A DNA stretch of 64,000 nucleotides from contig NZ_ABCK01000017.1 in assembly GCF_000170755.1 (NCBI RefSeq), positions 60,063-124,062 of the forward strand, given 5' to 3'. A program made the translations under genes and the position numbers. This stretch comes from Lentisphaera araneosa HTCC2155 (GTDB lineage: Bacteria; Verrucomicrobiota; Lentisphaeria; Lentisphaerales; Lentisphaeraceae). Below are positions 27,838-38,400 of this stretch, one piece after another. How positions within the stretch are numbered: position 1 is the first letter of the stretch; the number at the start of each line of letters is the position of its first letter. The notes below the pieces were generated by a model. It was not told the origin of the DNA and made no database searches. It saw nothing but the letters and a program-made list of their open reading frames with translations.

Positions 27838-28962
27838 CTATTTGAGATCAGTATGACTCAATCGTACGCCGACAATAGAATGCTTATCCCTGTCCGGTTT
27901 ATACTTGATGTAGGTCACGGCAAAAATGCCTTTGTCCGGCAGAAGGGAAAGTGATGCATATCCACAATCACTATGTTGAAAGCTGTGCAACAGCTTGATG
28001 CGTTTACCGGGTAGCTTGTTCTTTATATCATCATAGGTTCCGATCCAGGCTACAAAGTTATTCATTGAAGGACTGTGTGGAGCTCTGTCCCGAAAAGCGA
28101 TTATCCAGCGTCCGTCCTCCAGCTGCACACCATGATGACGGTGACCGGTAAGTCCCCAGGACGATTCCTCCATAGGACTCCAGCTTTTGCCTTCATCTTT
28201 GCTGAAAATTAGTTTGCTCAAAGCCCCACCTACGTTGTCGCGTAGTATCGAACATATTTCTTCCCCATCCGGTGAACGCAGTAGAAAGGGTTCACAAAGA
28301 TTCATCTTATTGCTTTGGGCAACGCAACGTGACTTGCCCCAGGTAATTCCGCCATCTGAAGACTTGATTTGGAAGATGCGGTTCCATAGCTTTCCAGTCT
28401 CCCAATGACGGTCGTTGTACTGGGCAAGGTATGAACCGTCTTTCAGCCTTATCATTGTGGTGAACGGCATAACCGCGGTTAGGGGAATGGTCGGCATCAT
28501 CTTCCAGGTATTTCCCTGGTCCTCACTCATAACCCGTATGAGTTCAGTATAACGACGTTTCTCTTTATTCCAATTCCCCTGTGAGAAAATGAACAGACGC
28601 TCTTTTCCCCGCATGTCCCGCATGCGAAAAATTGTAGGACAGTTTCTGGATTTCCTGAATTCTTTCGGCAGGCGATCGTCCACCCGCTTCCATGTTTTTC
28701 CGGCATCCTTACTCAAGGCAAATGGACCACAGTTGCCGCCGTGGTCCTGACACCAAACACAGAACATGGTCTTCCCGTCCGCAAGCAGCACACTGGTGGG
28801 ATGCCCCTGATAAACCGTGGGTGTTCCCGCCGCGATCACCACATGTTTTGATGTATCTTTGGAAAAGTCAAGATACGGCTCGTATGGTTGCTGGCAATAA
28901 ACGCTCGTTGGCATTAAAAACAGCAAACACACCATTCCAATGCAAAAATGACGATAATTCAT
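27838..28962 (-). CDS. Secreted sialidase-like BNR/Asp-box protein 2
   Basis: A 374-residue protein with signal peptide MNYRHFCIGMVCLLFLMPTS ending near YCQQ, and four Asp boxes spaced along a propeller (SKDAGKTWKR, SEDQGNTWKM, SSDGGITWGK, SKDEGKSWSP). HPTSVLLADGKTMFCVWC near residue 55 resembles the first blade of exo-sialidase-like proteins but lacks the RIP motif, so the substrate is uncertain. The ribosome-binding site AGGAG is eight bases upstream of the ATG. The start follows the stop of the upstream lyase relic by 3 bp, suggesting a former operon. Confidence 0.82.
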   Translation of the reverse strand: MNYRHFCIGMVCLLFLMPTSVYCQQPYEPYLDFSKDTSKHVVIAAGTPTVYQGHPTSVLLADGKTMFCVWCQDHGGNCGPFALSKDAGKTWKRVDDRLPKEFRKSRNCPTIFRMRDMRGKERLFIFSQGNWNKEKRRYTELIRVMSEDQGNTWKMMPTIPLTAVMPFTTMIRLKDGSYLAQYNDRHWETGKLWNRIFQIKSSDGGITWGKSRCVAQSNKMNLCEPFLLRSPDGEEICSILRDNVGGALSKLIFSKDEGKSWSPMEESSWGLTGHRHHGVQLEDGRWIIAFRDRAPHSPSMNNFVAWIGTYDDIKNKLPGKRIKLLHSFQHSDCGYASLSLLPDKGIFAVTYIKYKPDRDKHSIVGVRLSHTDLK

Positions 28963-29468
28963 AGGTTATTCTCCTTTCTCACTGCAGGTTCGCGACATGA
29001 AATGCGCTTCAGAAAATTCAACAGCCGCAATATCCCCAAACGAAGAGCACAACTCAACGGGAACCTCCACCGGCACTTGTTTTCCATCCCATTCAAAGGG
29101 GAGCTCTCGGTCTGAAGAGAGTCTTCTAAAGTCATTTTGCCTGACTCCAAAGGCATCATCACACCGATTGCATCAGCCCCAGATTCATTCGCATGTTTTG
29201 CTAAATGACATGCATTTAAAAGAGAGTTCTCACCAACATGAATGATTACTTTGAAATCAGGTAATTTATGTGAGATCCAGCATTTTGCGGCTGCTTTTCG
29301 TTCATCGAGGGACAGATCCATCCCTTCTCCTGTAGTGCCATTCACAAATACTCCCGTAATGCCATTATGCTTGAGTGATTCTGCATAGGCTGGTATCCGA
29401 TCAAAACAAATATTTCCATCTTTATCCATTGGCGTATAAGGTGCTGATATTAATCCTGACAATTTCAT
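28959..29468 (-). pseudogene. DapA/N-acetylneuraminate lyase-family fragment fused to another gene's end
   Basis: The first 110 residues are a normal start of a dihydrodipicolinate synthase/NanA family TIM barrel: SGLISAPYTPMDKDGNI, GVFVNGTTGEG (phosphate/carboxylate-binding GTTGE), ESGADAIGVMMP. The catalytic Lys and Tyr half is missing (family about 300 residues). After about 29130 the protein turns to unrelated sequence. In another minus frame (29109 to 28966) the DNA reads RELPFEWDGKQVPVEVPVEL then CSSFGDIAAVEFSEAHF, which looks like the real C-terminus of a different, unidentified gene. A deletion therefore joined two genes. Sialic-acid aldolase is a reasonable ancestor given the sialidases. 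Confidence 0.75.
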
Positions 29469-29514
29469 TATTTTTTACCTTTCATTATACCATCGCAAAT
29501 TGCTTTAATTTTTA

Positions 29515-30645
29515 TTATTTACTTAGAACCTGCTTAACTTGATCTGCAGTAATGAGTGTAAATGGAATAGTCCGATAGCCACTTGCTTCATAGATCAGTG
29601 CAATATCACCATTGCCCATTACGGTCATACTGGAATAAGCAAAGAAACCTTTGGGTAATACCAGCAGTGGTTTCCAGGTTTTACCTGCATCACTACTGAG
29701 TTGAACAATACCATCACTGCGTCCCCTGCCCTGTGGATTCATAAATAATAATGTATTCTTATGATCATAGCTGATGAATGCTGCCTGACAAGTTGGGTCC
29801 TTTAACGGTGTTTTGTTAGTAAAATTAATCCAAGTTACCCCACCATCCTTACTAATTGCCTGACCGCGACTACCAGATTTATTAGTCTGTTGACGACTAT
29901 TCAAAACCAGTGTTCCATCGCCTAGTTCAAGAATACAACTCTCATTTGCTCCTGCTCCAACTTGGCCACTATATTTCCAGGTCTTACCATCATCATCACT
30001 ATAAATTGCATGTGCATCATAATGATTTTTAAGATCCGAATCTGCACATGGCACGACTATACGCCCCTTATATTTACCATGTTGCATTTGAATTGCATTA
30101 CCAGGTCCTGTTGCATACCAGCCCCAACTATCTTTGTCTGCCATGACTGATATATCACGTGGTTTTGACCAGGTCTTACCATTATCTTTGGAACTCATAA
30201 CATAAGGAACTCGCCCGCCATGTTTTGACGTCCCACTCTTTATATGCCCTTCATGTTCACTACCATGATTCCAGGTCATTAGTAATAAAATTTCACCACT
30301 TTCCAAAACGACAGGACATGGATTTCCACAGACATTAGACTCATCATTCCAGAGCACCTCAAGCTTAGACCAGGTCTTACCACCATCATCTGAGCGCTTC
30401 ATCACCATATCAATATTCCCTGTATCACTAAGGCCATTCACACGTCCCTCACAAAAAGCTAATAATGTATCGGAATGAGTACTAATAATGGCTGGTATAC
30501 GAAAGCTTTTATATCCCTCTTGCCCACTTGTAAAAACAGGGGTTGATTGACCATATGATGCTGTTCCAATAAACATCCATAATGATAATATCTTTAATAA
30601 TTTCATATGACTCAATCTGTTACTACGATACTCAACTTTATTCAT
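29515..30645 (-). CDS. Exo-alpha-sialidase (GH33-like)
   Basis: Most convincing sialidase of the three. It has the RIP motif in YKSFRIPAIISTHSDTLLAF, followed by CEGR and Asp boxes RSDDGGKTWSK, SKDNGKTWSK, YSDDDGKTWK and SSDAGKTWKP. There is also GAGANESCILELGDGTLVLN, the region of the catalytic Glu. It is exported (hydrophobic KLLKILSLWMFIGTASYG). I place the start at 30645 because AAGGAG lies six bases upstream; the open frame runs to 30681 through repeat copy B. Length about 376 residues, normal for single-domain GH33. It hydrolyses terminal sialic acids in the family. Neighbouring lyase and sialidase genes support sialic-acid scavenging. Confidence 0.9.
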   Translation of the reverse strand: MNKVEYRSNRLSHMKLLKILSLWMFIGTASYGQSTPVFTSGQEGYKSFRIPAIISTHSDTLLAFCEGRVNGLSDTGNIDMVMKRSDDGGKTWSKLEVLWNDESNVCGNPCPVVLESGEILLLMTWNHGSEHEGHIKSGTSKHGGRVPYVMSSKDNGKTWSKPRDISVMADKDSWGWYATGPGNAIQMQHGKYKGRIVVPCADSDLKNHYDAHAIYSDDDGKTWKYSGQVGAGANESCILELGDGTLVLNSRQQTNKSGSRGQAISKDGGVTWINFTNKTPLKDPTCQAAFISYDHKNTLLFMNPQGRGRSDGIVQLSSDAGKTWKPLLVLPKGFFAYSSMTVMGNGDIALIYEASGYRTIPFTLITADQVKQVLSK

Positions 30646-30676
30646 CTTGATCTCCTTAAAACTGGTAAAATAAATG

Positions 30677-30883
30677 TTCATATTTTTATCCTTTTTTTGT
30701 TATTAAAATATTTTTGTTTGAGTTCAGAGAACTAATTTTTAAAGCACCAGTTGTTTGGTATAGGCTGTAATTCTAATCCCGGACCGGAAACTTTAAGTTT
30801 AGGAAGTGAGCCAACCCAAATAGTGTTCAGCCTTAAACCTGGGTGGTTCAGGCGTTCAACCGCATCCTGTCGGTAATCGACAT
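30677..30883. repeat. 207-bp direct repeat, copy B
   Basis: Partner of 27356-27562 in the same orientation. It spans the end of the 1564-residue gene plus its downstream leader, up to the TTCAT that starts the open frame of the GH33 gene. Together the copies bracket 3.1 kb holding sialidase 2, the lyase fragment and the GH33 gene. Confidence 0.9.
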
Positions 30884-33800
30884 AGCTGACCTTGACAGGG
30901 TGCAGCCCTTTCTTCAAAGCGATGCTCCAGGTGCCGTAAGCATGTCGGGTGGTAGCCGGATACCATTCGTTGAGCTGGCCGCTGGGGCGATTGTTCCAGA
31001 GCAGTTCCTGGCCGACAAACAGGCGAAGATTATAACCCGGTTCCTGCGGCGAAGTGAGCATCTCCTCCGGAGCATAAAAGGTGTAAATGCCGTCTTCAGG
31101 GATGCTGATATATCCCGAATAAGTCCAGCCGAAGGTCTTGTCGGTGCTGGGTTGGCAGCGGTCGAAGAGCCAACGGGCGTTAAAGGTTCGTTTAGGTTTC
31201 ACCCGTTCCGGAAAGAAGGCCAGATCCTTCCAGTCGCCCTCATAGTAGTCGGCCTTGAGCCCCGTTTTGTAGCGCTTATCGTTAAGTGGTGCGACTGGAT
31301 CGAGCGCTTTAACAAGTTTGTAATGCGCAACTCGCGTGCCGGTAGCGTGCGTGCCGGCCAGGTTCGTCGGGGTAGCGGTTAACCCCTTACGAAAGGCGCG
31401 GGCTTTGACGGTGACGCTGTTGTCGATGGTAAATGGCGCAGTGTAGAGTGGCGAGTGAATGGTCGGTTCAGAACCGTCGAGGGTGTAGCGGATATCCACT
31501 CCGGACGTGGGGCAAGCCAACGTAACGGGCGTGGCGCCGGCGATGACATTCCGGACCGGGTCGATTCGGACCGGTGCGATCGGGCGGTAAACCGGAGTGC
31601 GCTGCTTGCCCTGTGCTTCGAAGCTCTCCTCACCAAGTACCAGCATTCGGCCGTCAATAGTCAGCGTTACATTGGCTTCAGTAGCGTTAAACTGCAGCCG
31701 TTGTCCTTCTGCTAATGTTGCTTCAAAACCAGACTCTGTATTCTGGGCATTTTTAATCTTCGTGGTACCACCTTTGGGCAAAGCTTCAATCAGGGAAATG
31801 ATGACGTCGTTGCCACTGCTTTGCCAAGTGCCGCTGAGGCGCCAGAGGTCATACATTCTGTACTTGTAGGTGTAGTCATTCTTAACGGCCTCGCCATTCA
31901 CTAGATTTCTGCTCAAATTAAGTTTTGGGCCGAAGTGGCGGATACGCAGGTTGGGCATGTCTGCTGCGCTGGTAGTCACGGTCTGCAAAGCGTCATCAAT
32001 GAAGATGTTGCTAGCGGCAAAGGTTTTGGGCTTATAGCGGTTCTTGCTCTTCTGGGTCAAGGGAGCCGGCAGATACCAGTCCAGGGTGTATTCGTGGGGA
32101 CCTTGGCTCTTCAGGCGGTCAACCACAATCCACAGGTCGGGGTTCTTGACGTGGAAGACCTGGCGCTGGTGGGTAACCCCGGTAATGACCTCCCGGGCAC
32201 GCTCCGCGAGAAATCCGGAGCGGTAGTCTTTGTTGTCGTGATGGTCATCGATGGAATCTCCGTAGGGCCCTGAATAGACACCTTCGGCGAAGTCGAAATT
32301 CACACTCGAGTGCGAGCGCCAGTCAGCGGGCTGGGGGTCGATGTAGGCAACGCTGAAGCCCTTGTGATTTTTGTTGATACCGGGGTTGCCGATGCCGGCG
32401 AGAGCAAACTGTTCCCTGCCGTCAACACGTAGGGGGGAACGATCGTTACTATAAGCACCGAAACTACCGGACACCAACAGGTCCTGCCCTGCTTCGGAGA
32501 GCCAGAAGCCGTTATTGCTTTTCATGCCACGCATAGCGTGGCCGCCAACGGGATAGGGTGAAGAGAAGAAGTGGGCGTAGCCGTCCTCCTTGCCCCAGCC
32601 CTTGCGCATGATCCAGCTACCGCTGTAGGGGAAACCGGACATGGTGAAGTCCGGTAGGCCAGAGGCGGTATTGCCGCGAAAGGTATTCAGTAACACTTGA
32701 AGGTCGGGTGCACCGTTGAGCAGGGCGTATTCCACCAGTGCTGCAGACATCCAGTCAGGCAATGTACGGTTATCACTACGGTTGCCGATGGGGTATTTGC
32801 TTTGGGGGCTTAACATCTGCAGAAAATAACGGGCGCGCTGAATGATTTTGTCTCTCTGCATGAACTTCCAATCGGCAGAGAGAATTGGTGCTTCCCAGAA
32901 AGCCTTGTTGATGGCCGTAGCATGGCGCCGCGAATCAACAAGTTTGATCGGTTCTATGGCGCCATGGAAGTAGTGCGCGTTGTACCAGAGGGCATGCTCC
33001 GTCTCGCCGCCATCGGGCAGATTTTGGATGGTGCCGTAGTTTTCGTGGCGATGGCGAGCGCGGTTGAAGATGGTTTCTGCGGCCCGGAATTCATCCATGA
33101 GCGCGGCGACCTTCATCTGGTAAGCTGTATTTCCCGGTGTCCAGTTCTGTGGATTGCTATCGTGGTAGACAATGGAGAGCGGAAGATAAACACGGATGCA
33201 CTTGGATAGGATCCGGGCCAGACTGTCGGCGGGAAACTCCGTTTGAGCCGCTGGTTGCATCCGGGCGATGCCGCCGAGGATCTTGTAGATGGCCAGAACT
33301 TGACTTATGGAATGGCTGTCAGAGTCGGAGATGTCGGTGCCCCGAATATGGTCGTCCGTGTCTTCGAACATGGCCCAGCCGTCGAGGTAGTCAATCCATT
33401 TTTGAAGGTAACGGGCCTCACCGGTCATCAGGTAAGCCTCAGCCAGGGGTTGAAATGTCTTGGGCGTCCAGGGATTAGAAGCACCGGTCCCCGCTTCCTT
33501 CGGCCGTGGTAGCCAGACGCTTCCTGGCTGCATCGGAGCCGTGTCGGGCAGAATTCTGCCTGCCAGTAACTCCTGAGCTCGAGCCACAACCTTGTCTTTA
33601 TTCTTGAGCTTGATCAATTTCTTGTATGGATCCAATAACTCGCCAGGTAGTCCGTAGGCGGCAGCGTTGCGTAGTTTATCGAAAAGGTAATCACGATAGG
33701 AGTTGAGCGCTTCCACGGGTTTTCCACCCTTGGCCAGCTTAGCTACTTTTTGCAGTCCAGGTCTGCGGCGTAGGTTGGTACGCAGCAATCCAGCATTGTC

Positions 33801-35426
33801 AAGAACTAGAAGCTTGCAAAAGTCCTTTGCAAGCTTCGCAAGTTGCTCAGGTGTGCGACGTTGATCAAAGGTTTTTTGACGTGCTTCAGAACTAATAGGA
33901 TGGGTCACAGGGCGTAACTCGTAACGATGAATGGTAGGCGTATTCAGCCTGTAAATTTCATCGTCGACGGAGGCTATTTCATTAACGGTTTTCTCCTCCT
34001 TAGGCTTGTGTTTTAGGTATTGTTTAGCCATGGACTGGGTGTAGCCACCCAGCTCGACGCGGTCTTTGGCTGTCGGATCAGCAATCAGCTTTTCAAGATA
34101 GATTTTAACTGCATCCGCGTTAGATGTGTCAATATTGAATGGGTCAAGAGCAAAGTGCCGGGTATAGGCTATCATGCGGGGGGCATAGGAAGCTGTTTTA
34201 TGACGCTTGTCGTGAAATTCCGATACCTTTTTCACCTGCTGATACTGTGGTGTCGTGCGCAGACCGGAAAGGTTGATCCGCATAGCCAGATCGTCGTTGA
34301 ACCAACGACCAATAAGCTTATCATCAATCCTCAGTTCGTATTCGCCCTCCGGCAACCCGCGTACGGAGAACAGTTGCCGGTGCAGGTGGTCGCGCCAGTA
34401 GATGTCGTCCCAAGCAGTACTGTTGGCCGGATCAAACTCAAGCCCCACCCCGTTTTTGGCAGCGCCGAGGGTTGCCCCCATGCGGGTATGGGCATCAGCC
34501 GGTCGCTCGAGTTTGGCCATAGCCTTGAGTAATTCATTCTCCGGGGAAAGTTTCAGGGCCTGACGGGAATCCCCTTCAAACGGCATTGGCAAGGCTTTCT
34601 CAGTTAAGGAGAATGAGACCGCACCGTCCTTGACTTTCAAGTCGGCGACCTTGGCATTTTCCTCCTTTGTGACCTTATTTTCAGCAGCATCGATCATCAC
34701 TTCGCTAATGAGACCAGAAGCTCCTTGCGCCTTAAGAAAAAGGTGAGCCATGACTGTGCAGCCCAGTGCCCCGGGATGGACACGATCGCCACCTATCAGC
34801 GTGAAGGTCGGTTTTGTCTTCTGGTAGGCTGTATTGATGGCATTCATAGGACCGTTAAAATCGACCAGGGGTAGATCAAACTCTTTCGCCAGTTCGCGGC
34901 AGAAGCTAGCCATCTTGGTGAGTGCTTCGTTGGCGGCCGGATTGCCCGGCGTCTTCAGCTTGACGGTGGAGTCGTAGGGACTCGGCGTACAGAGGATGAT
35001 GCCCACTTTGGCGGCCTGAAGCTTTTCAACAAGGTTACGCATGTTCTTCGCATACTCCGCGACCCGCTTGTCACTGCCAATCTCGCCCATGCCGAGTTCC
35101 TTGGGCAGGTCCCCTCGTGCCGCATCGTTCATACCGAGCATGATCACGACGCTGTTCGGCTTACGCTCGAATACGTCCCATTGCAGGCGCTTCACCGCGC
35201 CGGCCGAGGTGTCGCCGCTGATGCCGGCATTAAGCCAGTTGACACGGCGGTTCGGATAGCGTGTCTCGTAGAACAGCGCGATCCGCGAATGCCAACCGCC
35301 CGCCCGGGTAATACTGTCACCGAGGAAGAGCACCCGTTCCCCATCTTTAAATACAGGGGTCTCTTTTGCCGACAAAGCTGTCGCAAAAATCAGACCTGAT
35401 ATGATTGTTATAATGAGTTTCTTCAC
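30732..35426 (-). CDS. Giant secreted SGNH esterase / heparinase-II/III-like / PA14-like enzyme
   Basis: A 1564-residue exported protein with several apparent modules. After the signal peptide (MKKLIITIISGLIFATALSA) comes an SGNH/GDSL esterase (about 25-240) with VLFLGDSITRAGG, NAGISGDTSAG, IMLGMNDAARGD and GGDRVHPGALG, i.e. all four catalytic blocks. Residues about 500-1230 resemble an alginate-lyase/heparinase II/III unit, an alpha-helical toroid with NWTPGNTAYQMKVAAL and a beta-sandwich with FSSPYPVGGHAMRG. A chitobiase-C-like module (VDIRYTLDGSEPT) follows near 1340. A PA14-like binding domain with GLKADYYEGDW and IPEDGIYTFYAPEE ends the protein. The DNA is clearly richer in G+C than both flanks, suggesting a foreign origin. 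Substrate could be an acetylated or sulfated uronic-acid polymer; that is inference. Confidence 0.8.
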   Translation of the reverse strand: MKKLIITIISGLIFATALSAKETPVFKDGERVLFLGDSITRAGGWHSRIALFYETRYPNRRVNWLNAGISGDTSAGAVKRLQWDVFERKPNSVVIMLGMNDAARGDLPKELGMGEIGSDKRVAEYAKNMRNLVEKLQAAKVGIILCTPSPYDSTVKLKTPGNPAANEALTKMASFCRELAKEFDLPLVDFNGPMNAINTAYQKTKPTFTLIGGDRVHPGALGCTVMAHLFLKAQGASGLISEVMIDAAENKVTKEENAKVADLKVKDGAVSFSLTEKALPMPFEGDSRQALKLSPENELLKAMAKLERPADAHTRMGATLGAAKNGVGLEFDPANSTAWDDIYWRDHLHRQLFSVRGLPEGEYELRIDDKLIGRWFNDDLAMRINLSGLRTTPQYQQVKKVSEFHDKRHKTASYAPRMIAYTRHFALDPFNIDTSNADAVKIYLEKLIADPTAKDRVELGGYTQSMAKQYLKHKPKEEKTVNEIASVDDEIYRLNTPTIHRYELRPVTHPISSEARQKTFDQRRTPEQLAKLAKDFCKLLVLDNAGLLRTNLRRRPGLQKVAKLAKGGKPVEALNSYRDYLFDKLRNAAAYGLPGELLDPYKKLIKLKNKDKVVARAQELLAGRILPDTAPMQPGSVWLPRPKEAGTGASNPWTPKTFQPLAEAYLMTGEARYLQKWIDYLDGWAMFEDTDDHIRGTDISDSDSHSISQVLAIYKILGGIARMQPAAQTEFPADSLARILSKCIRVYLPLSIVYHDSNPQNWTPGNTAYQMKVAALMDEFRAAETIFNRARHRHENYGTIQNLPDGGETEHALWYNAHYFHGAIEPIKLVDSRRHATAINKAFWEAPILSADWKFMQRDKIIQRARYFLQMLSPQSKYPIGNRSDNRTLPDWMSAALVEYALLNGAPDLQVLLNTFRGNTASGLPDFTMSGFPYSGSWIMRKGWGKEDGYAHFFSSPYPVGGHAMRGMKSNNGFWLSEAGQDLLVSGSFGAYSNDRSPLRVDGREQFALAGIGNPGINKNHKGFSVAYIDPQPADWRSHSSVNFDFAEGVYSGPYGDSIDDHHDNKDYRSGFLAERAREVITGVTHQRQVFHVKNPDLWIVVDRLKSQGPHEYTLDWYLPAPLTQKSKNRYKPKTFAASNIFIDDALQTVTTSAADMPNLRIRHFGPKLNLSRNLVNGEAVKNDYTYKYRMYDLWRLSGTWQSSGNDVIISLIEALPKGGTTKIKNAQNTESGFEATLAEGQRLQFNATEANVTLTIDGRMLVLGEESFEAQGKQRTPVYRPIAPVRIDPVRNVIAGATPVTLACPTSGVDIRYTLDGSEPTIHSPLYTAPFTIDNSVTVKARAFRKGLTATPTNLAGTHATGTRVAHYKLVKALDPVAPLNDKRYKTGLKADYYEGDWKDLAFFPERVKPKRTFNARWLFDRCQPSTDKTFGWTYSGYISIPEDGIYTFYAPEEMLTSPQEPGYNLRLFVGQELLWNNRPSGQLNEWYPATTRHAYGTWSIALKKGLHPVKVSYVDYRQDAVERLNHPGLRLNTIWVGSLPKLKVSGPGLELQPIPNNWCFKN

Positions 35427-35440
35427 TATTAAGTTCTCCT

Positions 35441-38400
35441 TTATTTATGCTTCAACCATTCGGCTGGAATAGCTTGTTTGTTCAAGCCCGGACCGGAAAA
35501 GAGGAGCTTGGGTTTTACTCCGTCCCAGATATATTTATTTGTATTGGGTTCGTTGAGAAGTTCAGATGCATTGGTGCGCCAATCGGCGTAGGTTACTTTC
35601 ACTGGATGCAGTCCCTTTTTTAAGGCAATTGACCAGTTCCCGTAGGCATGAAGGCTTGTGGCTGGATACCACAAGTTGAGACCAGATTTCCTTGTGCTAT
35701 TCCATCCAAAAGGAAGCATTCTATTTCCCACGGAAACATTTAATTCATATCCTTGATCAACATTAGGGTAAATATACTCGCTTGGAGCATGGAAGGTATA
35801 AACACCATCCTCCGGGACCTCAATATACCCTTCATATTTCAGAGCATAGTATTTCTGACGCGGGGCTTCCGCCGTGGTAAGCTTAGGATTACTTTCCGGA
35901 ATCAAAGATAAGTCAAAAACATCTTTGGCTATACCAGTTCGCTTTGGTTTAAGTGCATTCAGATTCATCCATAGCTGTTGCCATTGTCCTTCGTAATAAC
36001 TGCATTTTAGCCCTACTGTAGTGCCCCCATCTGCCTGTGGCTCCACAGCTGTCTTCTTATCAAAATGAGCCTTGCTCACAACCGTAGCGTATGTTCCGCT
36101 GAGTACTACTGGGTTATTCTTCACACCTTTGCGATAGGCGCGGGCTCTAACAGTTGTCGTTGCTTTTATCGTAAATGGGACTGTGTACAAGGTCGATTGA
36201 GGTGTTGGTTCAGAATTATCGAGGGTATAACGGATTTCCACATCTCGTGTTTCACTCTGCAATGATACTTCAAGAGAATCCATAAACACATTGCGCTGCG
36301 GGAATATTTCCACAGGCTTAATTGGGCGGTAGATATTGATGATTTCTGTTTTGTCATCAGATACAGATACTTCTACATTCTTCTCTTTCAGAGCAATTAG
36401 TTTCCCATTGACAGACAGAGCCTTACAATCCAAAACCACCAGGTTGACGGATCCGTTGTCGGTACGTACAACAAGAAGACTTTTAGCATTTGCTACGACA
36501 TTACTCAATGAGAGCTCTACAGTGTCATCAGCAGAAGAGAGGTACTCCACAATGCGCCCGTCTGCCAATTTCCCACTGAAGCCCGTTGAGTCGACGTTTT
36601 TTATCATTTTCAGTTCTGAAAAGACCTCAGCTTCACTTACACCCTGCTGGCGAGGGATAAGCAGGCTGACAAGCTGGGAACTATCAGTTCCCTTCCAGCG
36701 CAGGTACACCTCTTTGCGCGCACAGATCTGATAGTGGTTCTTGGGGTTATTTGCAAGCAGCTTGCTGTCATACTTAAGTTGCTCATTGCTAAATGTGTAC
36801 AGAGAGAACGAAGGTTGTTTGATCATCGTGCCGGTTTCGTTGGTTTCACCTTTGCCGGTAGCTGTAATTTTGTTGTTTTTTGCGTCAACAACTATATCTT
36901 CATTGGCATATGCTGCATATTTTGACGGCTTTGTGGGGATGTGCCATATTTGCTTATATTCATGGGGTTTGTTGTCTAGCGAGTGCATGCGATCGGTAAC
37001 AATCCAGATGGGAGTGTTGCGGATATACTGGACTAAGCGCTGGTGTTTAACTTTAGCGTCAGAATACCAGTTGCCCTGATAAACACCTTCCATCAAGTTG
37101 AATTTTTCTGAACTGTGCCAACGGAAATCAGAAGGCTCCAGCCAGGCCTTTACCTGATAGGACTTGTGACTTGATGGGGGCTTGACTCTGTGTATCCCTT
37201 TGTGGAAATACTGATCCTTACCATCTACTTGTACCGGACTTGACGGGTACATATAGTGACCCACTGTATCATCGATCAGCAAATCTGCTCCAAATGCTGA
37301 AAGGCCAAAAACATTATTATTGGAACGACTGCGAAAAGCCCCGTATGCTCCTGGAACAGGGGAGCAAAACAGAGCACCGTAAGCGCTATCTTTTTCCCAG
37401 CCTTCCCAGATTGTATTATAACCACCGTACGGGAACCAGTTGGCTTTTAAATCTGGCCGCACACCTGATCCCGGATTCGTCATTGCCTGGTAGATCTTGG
37501 CATTTTCCGGTTCGTTGAAGGCCTCCGGACTCATGGCAATGCGGGTTTCTGTCAAATGCATATGTCGTTTATCGCCACCACGCCACGGTGAGGGCCATTG
37601 GTTTTGGGGTGTACGATTTTTGATTGTGTAGTTGATTCTAGCCATCAGATGTTCGCGAATATCGTTCTGCCGGCGCGGGTTGGTACGCCATTCCTTTAGC
37701 CAAAGGTTTTCCCGCCAGATCGGTAAGTTTGAGCGTGCTTCGATTAGGCGCAGGAATTGATAAACCTGTAGGTAATTATCATTATACCACGGGCACTGTT
37801 GATTCTCAGTACCGTCCCGAAGGTTTTGAGTAACGGCATTGTCCTCGACATTACGGCGAACACCTTCACGAAATAAGGATCTGGAGATCTTGAACTCATT
37901 GAATAATAAAGCTTTAATAACAATGGCCATGGATGGAGTCCAGTTATGAGTGTTACTGCGTAGGTAGGCCATTTGTGAATAAGTGTACTTGAGTAACTTG
38001 TCAATTACTCGAGCAAACAGTTCCGGTTCTATAAGCTCGTCGCTATTTGGAGTATTGACGATTGCTGCGAATAAACGCATAAAGGCTCTTGTCGGATCAT
38101 TTTTGGTCGAGTGCGGTATTTTACATGGATGTTGATTGATGAGGTAATCGGCATTATCCGTCCAATCACTTAGATATGCCATGTATTGTTCTACATAATC
38201 CCTGTTTCCACTGATGAGGTAAGCTTGAACTAGTGGAGAAAAAGCGGAAAAATCGTAAAGTCCTCTATCCGGTACAGACATGTAATCAAGAACGGCACCT
38301 TTTTTATGCGGATAATTCCAGTTGACGGTTCCTGGTTTCCCAATATCTCTTCCGGCTAACTTACCTGCCAATATTTGATCAGCCAGTTTTAAAATACTTG

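Noticed and set aside
30677..30681. ATG at 30681 as the start of the GH33 sialidase
   Set aside because: It lies inside direct repeat copy B, whereas AAGGAG with ideal spacing precedes the ATG at 30645 and leads straight into the signal peptide.
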